Part shown: one piece after another, positions 6,865-12,187 of the stretch
Layout: each line of letters starts with the position of its first letter
Position numbering within the stretch: the stretch's first letter is position 1
Assembly: GCA_937926755.1 (NCBI GenBank)
Contig: CALBBA010000083.1
Location: 1 to 12,187 of the forward strand
From: an uncultured Collinsella sp.
GTDB taxonomy: Bacteria; Actinomycetota; Coriobacteriia; Coriobacteriales; Coriobacteriaceae
Direction: 5' to 3'
Length of the DNA: 12,187 nucleotides
Notes under the pieces: generated by a model
Databases searched by the model: none
What the model was told of the DNA's origin: nothing
Seen by the model: only the letters and a program-made list of their open reading frames with translations
Program-made: the position numbers and the translations under genes

Positions 6865-8127
6865 CTATAGCACCGTGCCCTCGGGCAGGTCGACACGCAC
6901 GACATCCACGACGTCGCCCGCCGCAAGGTCGCACGGTCCTTCGTCAATACGCAGCAGGCAGTTGGCCCGCTGCATCGTGCCGAGCAGCGCCGAATTCTGC
7001 GTCTTGGCCTCGGTCACCAACAGCTCACCGGTCTCGGGGTCGCGCAAAACCGTGGCGCGATCGAAGAAACGGCGATGCTGTCGCTTTTTCACGCCGTGCG
7101 TGAGCGTCGCCTGCTGCACGGGGCGCACGCCCTCGGCAAAGCCGCGCATCTTGCGAATCGCCGGGCGGGCAAGCATCTCAAAGCCTACATACGCCGCGGC
7201 CGGATTGCCTGAAAACCCCAGGTAGGGCTTACCCCCGAGCAGGCCAAACGTGATGGCCTTGCCCGGACGCATCGAGATGCGATCGAACAGCACCTCGCCC
7301 TCGCGCCGGACGAGCGCCGTCACGTAGTCGTAATCGCCCGCCGAGGCGCCACCACTCGTAATGACAAAATCGCACTCCTGCACGGCACGATGCACAAGCT
7401 CGGCAATCGCCTGCTCATCATCGGGAGCGATGCCAAAGAACACCGGATCTGCCCCGGCATCGAGTGCCTCGGCCATTAACGCCGAGGAGTTGGAATCGCG
7501 AATCTGCCCGCGCGCCGGCAGCTCACTCGGCGCGACCAGTTCCGTCCCCAGCGAGATAATGCCCACGCGCGGGGCGGCATGCACCTTCACGCTCGCGTAA
7601 CCGGCGCTCGCCAACAAGCCGGCGCCGGCCGGGGCCACAACCTCGCCGGCGCGCATCACGACGTCGCCGGCATGGGCCTCCTCGGCGGCAGAGCGAACGT
7701 TCTCCCCCATTTTAGCAGGCGCCGAGAAGCTCACATGCGAGTCCTCGTTGCCGTCGCCGTCGAGCACCTCGACGATCTCGTACTTCACCACGGCATCCGC
7801 ACCCTCGGGCACCGGCGCGCCCGTCATGATGCGGACCGCCTCGCCCGCGCCGATGGTGCCCTTAAACACATGGCCCGCGGCCTCGTGTCCGATAACGTCG
7901 AGCGTCACCGGCGCCTCGCCAGATGCCTGCGCCAAGTCCGCCGAGCGCACGGCATATCCGTCCATAGCGCTGTTGGCAAACGGCGAGATGTCGATATCGG
8001 CCACCGCGTCCTCGGCCAAGGGAAGACCGGCGGCCTGCCACACGGGAATCTCGATGAGATCGGTCGGAGCAACGTGCGACAGGACAATCGACTGCGCATC
8101 TTCCAGCGGAATGAGTTTCTCTGCCAT
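6865..8127 (-). CDS. moeA: Molybdopterin molybdenumtransferase MoeA
   Basis: This 420-residue protein would insert molybdate into adenylyl-molybdopterin, the last common step of Moco synthesis. All MoeA regions are in order: NSAMDGYAV (52-60), TGAPVPEGADAVV (102-114), GENVR (141-145), VGIISLGTELV (188-198), GQIRDSNS (207-214), TSGGASAGDYDYV (257-269), MRPGKAITFG (286-295), GFSGNPAAAYV (304-314) and a C-terminal beta domain. Length is normal (about 410). In the usual STGDEL/STGNEL loop the Asp/Asn is Thr195 here. ATG 8127 is preferred (AGAGG 5 nt upstream); a GTG at 8133 overlaps the SD. It heads the moeA-mog operon and is divergent from the CLC gene. Confidence 0.94.
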   Translation of the reverse strand: MAEKLIPLEDAQSIVLSHVAPTDLIEIPVWQAAGLPLAEDAVADIDISPFANSAMDGYAVRSADLAQASGEAPVTLDVIGHEAAGHVFKGTIGAGEAVRIMTGAPVPEGADAVVKYEIVEVLDGDGNEDSHVSFSAPAKMGENVRSAAEEAHAGDVVMRAGEVVAPAGAGLLASAGYASVKVHAAPRVGIISLGTELVAPSELPARGQIRDSNSSALMAEALDAGADPVFFGIAPDDEQAIAELVHRAVQECDFVITSGGASAGDYDYVTALVRREGEVLFDRISMRPGKAITFGLLGGKPYLGFSGNPAAAYVGFEMLARPAIRKMRGFAEGVRPVQQATLTHGVKKRQHRRFFDRATVLRDPETGELLVTEAKTQNSALLGTMQRANCLLRIDEGPCDLAAGDVVDVVRVDLPEGTVL

Positions 8128-8145
8128 ATGCACCTCTTAATGCCA

Positions 8146-8190
8146 CGGCGCACATCACGGGCGCCGATTCTTTATGCTTTTCTCAGTATA
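8146..8190 (-). promoter_or_regulatory. Candidate moeA -10 and leader hairpin
   Basis: On the minus strand TATACT (8190-8185) could be the -10 for moeA; no convincing -35 is seen. The resulting leader, about 50 nt long, contains a perfect 6-bp hairpin, CGGCGC (8166-8161) with GCGCCG (8151-8146) and a 9-nt loop, some 12 nt before the SD. The leader is too short for the known Moco riboswitch and I see none of its conserved parts. Confidence 0.3.
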
Positions 8191-8302
8191 ATCCCCCGAC
8201 GCACGACCGCGACTCGGCCTGTACCCGCAAATACACCTGTCGGTTGCAGGCCGCGAAAGAGAATGGAAACCAACCTACCGGCTCGTCGCGTTTACCGCGT
8301 TT

Positions 8303-8308
8303 TATAAT
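8303..8308 (+). promoter_or_regulatory. Candidate -10 for the CLC transporter gene
   Basis: A consensus TATAAT stands 29 nt before the ATG at 8338. The corresponding -35 position is poor. Any leader would be about 20 nt, so no riboswitch fits between this -10 and the gene. Confidence 0.4.
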
Positions 8309-8337
8309 GCTTGCGTTGCAACCTAAAAGAGGAACGT

Positions 8338-9759
8338 ATGGCTCATAACGACAAACCCGAAAGCGCAAACGAGGCGCAGGATCATTCCCAGCCGCTCGAC
8401 GGCGGCGGCTTTTTCTCCCTGAACGACGTCATCATGGCGGGCAGGCATCAGCTCACCCGCTCCGAGCATCTCTTGGCTGCCGACACGCGCCGCAACGCCC
8501 GCAACCTGCTCGCGAGCGCCAAGCTGCTCGTACTCGTCGTCATCGTCTCACTCGCCATGGGCGTTGCCGCTTGGGCGTTTTTGGCCTCGCTGAATATCGC
8601 GACCGACTATCGCGAGCACCACGCGTGGGTCTACGCCTTGCTTCCTGTTGTGGGCGTTGCCACCGCATGGGTGTACAAAAACCACGGCCTTGCCGCCAAA
8701 CGCGGTAACAACCTGGTCATCGACTCCGCTCTGGGCACACGCCTCATCCATATGCGCATGGCCGTCCTTACCTTCGTCTGCTCCACGCTCACGCACCTAA
8801 CGGGCGGATCTGCCGGTCGCGAGGGGGCCGCGGTGCAGATTGGCGGCACCATCGCCAGCAACATCTCGAGCCTCGCCCACCTCAAAAAGCACGACCACCA
8901 CGACCTCATGCTCGCCGGCATCTCGTCGGCCTTTGGCGCCGTATTCGGTTCGCCCCTTGCCGGAGCTTTCTTTGGCATGGAGATGTGCTTTATCGGCAAG
9001 ATCGACTACACTGCGGGCATCTACTGCCTGGTCGCCTCGTTTACCGGCTACTTTACATCACTCGCTCTGGGAACCGAGTACGAGGCGAATGTCATCGCCA
9101 GCGTTCCCGCTATGACGCCCAAAACGGTCGTCATCGTAGTCATCAGCGCCATCATCTTTGGTCTCACCGCACGTCTCTTTGCCTGGTCGGTTCGAACCGT
9201 CAAAAGCCTGTACGGCCGCTTTATCACCAACTACATTGCTCGCGCACTCGTGGGCGCGCTCGTGGTGCTCGCGGCCTACGCGATGCTCGACGCCTGGAAG
9301 TACGCCGGCCTTGCCACCTGGCTCTCGGGCGCCGGATTCGCCGGTAACACGACCCTTGCCGACGCAGCCATCAAACTCGTCGTGACGGCGCTTACCCTGG
9401 GCGCGGGCTTCCAAGGCGGCGAGGTCACGCCCCTGTTTGGCATCGGCGCGGCACTTGGTGGCTGGATCGGCTGCCTCGTCGGAATCGACCCCAGCTTTCT
9501 GGCGGCGCTGGGCATGCTCGGCGTGTTCTGCGCCGGCCTTAACGTGCCCATCACCACCTGCATGATGGCCATCGACCTGTTCCACGGCACGGCCGCCGGC
9601 TTCTTCGTGATCGTGGCGTTTATCAGCTATCTCGCCGGCGGCCACCGCGGCGTATATCCCGCCCAGCGCATCATCTCACCCAAGCGCCGTTCGCTTATTG
9701 TGGACGAGGGCAGCACGGTGGCAGAAGCTATCGAGCGCCACAACGACCTGATAGAGTAG
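8338..9759 (+). CDS. CLC-family anion channel/antiporter, possibly of the fluoride-exporting type
   Basis: This 473-residue multi-helix inner-membrane protein has the CLC anion-pathway motifs in modified form: GGSAGREGAAVQIGG (156-170, with Glu162 at the gating-glutamate position), FGSPLAGAFFGMEM (203-216) and GAGFQGGEVTPLFGIGAALG (355-374, the counterpart of GGIFAP). The canonical GSGIP loop is replaced by RGNNLV (122-127). To my recollection, loss of GSGIP together with GREGA/GREGT and GGE-x-x-P is seen in the bacterial CLC-F clade, proton-coupled fluoride exporters, but substrate cannot be settled by eye. No C-terminal CBS domains; the end is a short soluble tail. The first 55 residues are polar and cytoplasmic. 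ATG 8338 has AAGAGGAA upstream; an in-frame TTG at 8311 has no such site. Probably monocistronic or followed by the lipid kinase 86 nt downstream. Confidence 0.9.
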   Translation: MAHNDKPESANEAQDHSQPLDGGGFFSLNDVIMAGRHQLTRSEHLLAADTRRNARNLLASAKLLVLVVIVSLAMGVAAWAFLASLNIATDYREHHAWVYALLPVVGVATAWVYKNHGLAAKRGNNLVIDSALGTRLIHMRMAVLTFVCSTLTHLTGGSAGREGAAVQIGGTIASNISSLAHLKKHDHHDLMLAGISSAFGAVFGSPLAGAFFGMEMCFIGKIDYTAGIYCLVASFTGYFTSLALGTEYEANVIASVPAMTPKTVVIVVISAIIFGLTARLFAWSVRTVKSLYGRFITNYIARALVGALVVLAAYAMLDAWKYAGLATWLSGAGFAGNTTLADAAIKLVVTALTLGAGFQGGEVTPLFGIGAALGGWIGCLVGIDPSFLAALGMLGVFCAGLNVPITTCMMAIDLFHGTAAGFFVIVAFISYLAGGHRGVYPAQRIISPKRRSLIVDEGSTVAEAIERHNDLIE

Positions 9760-9833
9760 ATGTAATAATCGCCGTGCAGCCACAATCGGGGGTAATTCGA
9801 CCTGAGCGCGACCGCACTGTCATGTCACACGCC

Positions 9834-9848
9834 GGGAGTCGCCCCATG
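9834..9848 (+). promoter_or_regulatory. Ribosome binding site deciding the lipid kinase start
   Basis: GGGAG (9834-9838) precedes ATG 9846-9848 by 7 nt. In-frame alternatives GTG 9774 and ATG 9822 have no SD and would add residues before the first strand of the kinase fold. Confidence 0.55.
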
Positions 9849-10808
9849 CACGCAACTGATTTTGGTCGCACGCTCATCATCGCCAACCCAGCCGCCCAGT
9901 CGGGTGCGGCGCATGAAGTTGCCGAGCGCCTGCAGCGCTTTTTGGACATGACTGCACGCGCATCCCAGTTTGACCTGGTGTTGACCGAGCGTATGGGACA
10001 CGCCAAGGAGCTGGCCGCACAGGCTCAGGGCTATCGCACCGTTATCGCCCTTGGCGGCGACGGCGTGATCCACGAGGTCGTCAATGGCTTGATGGCGCAA
10101 GAAGAGGCGGTTCGACCGGCGCTTGCCGTCCTGCCCGTAGGCTCCGGCAATGATTTTGCCCAGACGCTCGACATCGACGATTTCTCCGGCAAGGATTTTG
10201 GCGCGCTGCTCACCTGCGAGCTGCAGCGTCAGGACGTCGGGCGCATTCGCTCGTGGAGCCCTGCAAGCGGCAGCGGCGAGGCCACCGTTGAGTACTACGA
10301 CCAGACGCTTTCGGTCGGCATCGATGCCGCCATCGGCCTGGGCACCACCGAGCTGCGCAAAAAGACCGGCTTGACGGGCGCGCCGCTCTACACCCTTTCG
10401 GGACTTGAGCAGTTTGGCCTGCGCTACCGCAACTACCCCATGACAGTCAGCTTTGACGGCGCGCCCGCCGAGCGCGTGAGGGCGATCATCATGGCGATTC
10501 AGCTTGGTCCTACCTATGGCTCGGGCTATCGCATCTGCCCCGATGCCGACCCCTGCGACGGCATGCTCGACGTCTGCTACGCCTGCGGCCCCGTCCCTCG
10601 CGCGGTAGCCCTGCCTATGTTCCTTTCGGCCAAGGACGGCCACCATACCAAGTTGCCACCGGTTCGCATGCGCCGCTGCCGCCATGCCGAGCTAACTTTT
10701 GAGGAGCCCGACTACCCCATCCAGGCCGACGGCGAGCCCATCGTCGCCTCGCGCATCGAAGTCGACATCCTACCCGGCGCCCTCCAAGTCTGGCACCCAA
10801 CCCGCTAA
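9846..10808 (+). CDS. Diacylglycerol kinase/sphingosine kinase-fold lipid kinase (DgkB/YegS type)
   Basis: This 320-residue soluble or membrane-peripheral kinase likely phosphorylates diacylglycerol or a similar lipid with ATP, recycling it into phosphatidic acid. Motifs in order are IIANPAAQSG (11-20), the nucleotide loop ALGGDGVIHEVVNGL (68-82), LPVGSGNDFAQ (96-106, the PxGTGNDFA motif), LSVGIDAAI in the C-terminal beta domain, and IQADGEPI near the end, equivalent to the family's DGEP. Length matches DagK/YegS/BmrU proteins (about 300). The start at 9846 is set by its SD. Same strand as the CLC gene, with 86 nt between; no clear promoter of its own. Its stop is 7 nt before a long inverted repeat, facing the convergent release-factor-like gene. 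The exact lipid substrate is unknown. Confidence 0.9.
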   Translation: MHATDFGRTLIIANPAAQSGAAHEVAERLQRFLDMTARASQFDLVLTERMGHAKELAAQAQGYRTVIALGGDGVIHEVVNGLMAQEEAVRPALAVLPVGSGNDFAQTLDIDDFSGKDFGALLTCELQRQDVGRIRSWSPASGSGEATVEYYDQTLSVGIDAAIGLGTTELRKKTGLTGAPLYTLSGLEQFGLRYRNYPMTVSFDGAPAERVRAIIMAIQLGPTYGSGYRICPDADPCDGMLDVCYACGPVPRAVALPMFLSAKDGHHTKLPPVRMRRCRHAELTFEEPDYPIQADGEPIVASRIEVDILPGALQVWHPTR

Positions 10809-10815
10809 CCCCACC

Positions 10816-10886
10816 TAAGTTGCGGTGAAATAGGGACTGTTTATGCAGTTAAAGCCGCGAAACAGTCCCTATTTCACCGCAACTTA
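10816..10886. repeat. 27-bp perfect inverted repeat between convergent genes
   Basis: Arms 10816-10842 and 10860-10886 are exact reverse complements of 27 bases around a 17-nt loop. The left arm ends in GTGAAATAGGGACTGTTT. It fills nearly all the space between the lipid kinase stop (10808) and the stop of the release-factor-like gene (10896). Neither strand has a U-tract after the stem, so it is not a standard terminator, though such a stem could stop or protect both transcripts. Its core resembles the palindrome at 11302-11332 (13 of 16 bases), suggesting a dispersed REP-like family or a small non-autonomous element. Confidence 0.85.
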
Positions 10887-10895
10887 TTGAGAAGA

Positions 10896-11276
10896 TCATT
10901 CCTCCCCGCCCGGCTTGCGACGGTTAGCCTTTTTAATCGCATTGAAGTGCTTGTCGTTGAGCCTGCGCTGGCGCGATCGCTGGGGCACTTTGGTCTTGAC
11001 GCGACGGCGCGGCGGACGGCCACGACGCTCAAGCTCTGCCCTCAGCTTGCGCAAACAGCTCGCGCGATTCTGAAACTGACTACGGCTCTCGCGCGCCGTC
11101 ACGACAATCCCCGTGGGCCCATGTTTCATGCGCACCGCAGAGTCCGTCGTGTTCACGCCCTGCCCGCCCGGACCCGTCGCGCGAAACACCTGTACCTCGC
11201 AATCGCGCGCCAACTCCTCGGCCGACATCTCAGCAAAGCGCGCATACTCGCGCCAGCCCATCTTGTTCTCATCCAT
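10896..11276 (-). CDS. arfB: ArfB-like peptidyl-tRNA hydrolase (GGQ release-factor-domain protein)
   Basis: This 126-residue protein carries the catalytic RF-1 core FRATGPGGQGVNTTDSAVRMKHGPTGIVV with GGQ at 37-39. It lacks the stop-codon recognition domains of RF1/RF2 and ends in a basic tail (RPPRRRVKTKVP, then RSRQRRLNDKHFNAIKKANRR), the layout of ArfB/YaeJ. Those proteins put the tail into the empty mRNA channel of stalled ribosomes and hydrolyse the peptidyl-tRNA. Length is close to ArfB (140). The residue after GGQ is Gly rather than the usual His, Ser or Ala of RFs. ATG 11276 is chosen for its strong SD GGGGAGG at 7 nt; an in-frame upstream extension would run through the palindrome at 11302-11332. 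It lies 83 nt downstream of xpt, possibly co-transcribed. RF-H-like or other GGQ paralogues are possible but less likely given the tail. Confidence 0.85.
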   Translation of the reverse strand: MDENKMGWREYARFAEMSAEELARDCEVQVFRATGPGGQGVNTTDSAVRMKHGPTGIVVTARESRSQFQNRASCLRKLRAELERRGRPPRRRVKTKVPQRSRQRRLNDKHFNAIKKANRRKPGGEE

Positions 11277-11301
11277 ATCAATACCTCCCCTCATACAAAA
11301 A

Positions 11302-11332
11302 ATGTGACAAAGGGACAGTCCCTTTGTCACAT
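11302..11332. repeat. 31-bp palindrome upstream of the release-factor-like gene
   Basis: Two 15-base arms (11302-11316 and 11318-11332) are exact reverse complements around a single central A at 11317. The left arm reads ATGTGACAAAGGGAC. It lies between the xpt stop (11360) and the SD of the downstream gene (11284-11290), so it would fold in the mRNA just ahead of that gene. The arm resembles the core of the repeat at 10816-10886 (GTGACAAAGGGACAGT versus GTGAAATAGGGACTGT). No U-tract follows on the minus strand, other than a short TTTTTTG starting right after the stem (11300-11294), which could let it act as a weak terminator for xpt. Confidence 0.85.
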
Positions 11333-11359
11333 CGCATACCAATCGCTTGTGTTGCGCGC

Positions 11360-11938
11360 TTAGGCGAAGGTGATCTCGCCGTTCTCGCAGTCCATATCGG
11401 CGATACGGGCCAGGCTCTCAACGCGGAATCCGCGCTCACGGAGCTTATCGCCACCGCCCTGGAAGCCCTTCTCCACCGCAATGCCAATGCCGGATACCTC
11501 GGCACCTGCAGCCTCGCAGATCTTGATAAGACCCTCGAGCGCGCAGCCGTTGGCCAAAAAGTCGTCGATGATCAGGACCTTGTCGCCCTCGGACAGGAAG
11601 CGCTTGCCAACGATGACCGGGTACTCCTTCTGCTTGGTAAAGGAGTAGATGGTCGTGGCATACTGCTCGCCGTCAAGGTTGATGGACTGTGCCTTCTTGG
11701 CAAAGACTACCGGCACGCCGCCAAAATGCTGAGCTGCGATGCAAGCCATGCCAATGCCCGAAGCCTCGATCGTCAGGATCTTGTTGATCTCGACGCCCTC
11801 GAACAGACGGGCCCACTCGGCACCCATGTGGTCGAACAGCTCAACGTCGCACTGGTGGTTGAGGAAGGCATCAACCTTAAGGACGTTACCGGCCTTTACG
11901 ATGCCGTCATGGCGAATACGATCCTCAAGCTCCTGCAT
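11360..11938 (-). CDS. xpt: Xanthine phosphoribosyltransferase
   Basis: This 192-residue cytoplasmic enzyme would convert xanthine and PRPP to XMP in purine salvage. It follows Bacillus Xpt along its whole length (194 residues there): VLKVDAFLNHQ (19-29), ILTIEASGIGMA (54-65), GVPVVFAKK (74-82), IYSFTKQKEYPV, the PRPP-binding loop VLIIDDFLANG (121-131), GIGIAVEKGFQGG (150-162) and RGFRVESLARI (169-179). ATG 11938 has AAGGGG upstream at 7 nt. The gene lies close to the poor-quality contig end, so its upstream control cannot be judged; I see no purine-riboswitch core in the clean 60 nt before it. The ArfB-like gene follows on the same strand. Confidence 0.95.
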   Translation of the reverse strand: MQELEDRIRHDGIVKAGNVLKVDAFLNHQCDVELFDHMGAEWARLFEGVEINKILTIEASGIGMACIAAQHFGGVPVVFAKKAQSINLDGEQYATTIYSFTKQKEYPVIVGKRFLSEGDKVLIIDDFLANGCALEGLIKICEAAGAEVSGIGIAVEKGFQGGGDKLRERGFRVESLARIADMDCENGEITFA

Positions 11939-12111
11939 GGCGCAACCCCTTCTCGCGGCAACGATACCGCGCGATTAATAAACGTTGTTCGATAGTCTAC
12001 CACGGACCGACCCCCGCCCGCCCCACAAGCCACATCGCACCACAAACCAGTCTTTTTGGGACGGCGCGAATCGTGGCAGACAGCCTCCCAACATGCTAAT
12101 GGCGGGCGGGC

Positions 12112-12187
12112 GTGCTCCCCACACCCACCACCGCCCCCCCCCCCCCCCCCGCCGCCCCCCCCCCCCGCCCCCGCGAAACACCACCAA
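12112..12187. other. Low-quality, C-run-rich contig end (probable sequencing artefact)
   Basis: Runs of 17 C (12134-12150) and 12 C (12155-12166), plus shorter ones, dominate the last 60 bases. Read on the minus strand these are poly-G, the pattern produced by signal loss in two-colour sequencing chemistry and carried into an assembly end. The composition is unlike any gene here. Bases 11939-12111, between xpt and this tract, hold no feature I can support and grade into biased sequence. Confidence 0.75.

Noticed and set aside
8128..8337. Fluoride (crcB) or Moco riboswitch in the divergent intergenic region
   Set aside because: No match to the conserved parts of either motif, and the candidate -10 elements leave leaders of only about 20 and 50 nt.
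10816..10886. Bidirectional intrinsic terminator between lipid kinase and arfB
   Set aside because: The stem is far longer than typical terminators and neither strand has a following U-tract, so I annotate it as a repeat, though it may still affect transcript ends.
11939..12060. Purine riboswitch before xpt
   Set aside because: Expected by analogy with Bacillus xpt, but I find no conserved aptamer core in the clean part and the rest is unreliable sequence.
11975..12187. Gly/Arg-rich minus-strand frame at the right end
   Set aside because: It is a translation of the poly-G artefact and adjacent biased sequence.

Overview
The window looks like a piece of a Coriobacteriia-type actinobacterial genome; Collinsella or a close relative is my best guess. 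This is an inference from the high-GC codon use, the anaerobic gene content (2-hydroxyacyl-CoA dehydratase family proteins, molybdenum uptake and cofactor genes) and the protein style, not from a marker gene. The right end runs into long C runs (poly-G on the other strand), typical of a low-quality contig end.

Layout. Bases 1-2282 hold two 2-hydroxyacyl-CoA dehydratase D-component-family genes on the minus strand. The downstream one (845 to 1) is cut by the window edge. The upstream one (2282 to 1000) carries a one-base frameshift. Upstream of them, 2283-2665 is a long leader with a plausible promoter embedded in an inverted repeat, a 22-codon ORF with a perfect Shine-Dalgarno, and a hairpin overlapping the end of that ORF. 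Bases 2666-6361 are a molybdate ABC importer operon, modA-modB-modC, on the minus strand with an intrinsic terminator at each side. Bases 6375-8127 are moeA and a Mog/MoaB-type gene, also minus strand, encoding the last steps of molybdenum cofactor synthesis. A divergent intergenic region (8128-8337) separates these from two plus-strand genes: a CLC-family anion transporter and a diacylglycerol/sphingosine-kinase-fold lipid kinase. Finally, on the minus strand, xpt (xanthine phosphoribosyltransferase) precedes a small GGQ release-factor-like gene (ArfB type), and two related palindromic repeats bracket that small gene.

How it works together. ModABC brings in molybdate, Mog adenylylates molybdopterin and MoeA inserts the metal, so 2700-8127 is a supply line for molybdoenzymes, none of which is encoded here. 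The dehydratase pair would need an ATP-dependent activase, which is not in the window and may lie beyond the left edge.

Most interesting points: a ModB permease with a large, unrecognised extracytoplasmic N-terminal domain and a cytoplasmic tail; the operator, leader-peptide and hairpin arrangement before the dehydratase genes; and the two related palindromes around the rescue-factor gene.
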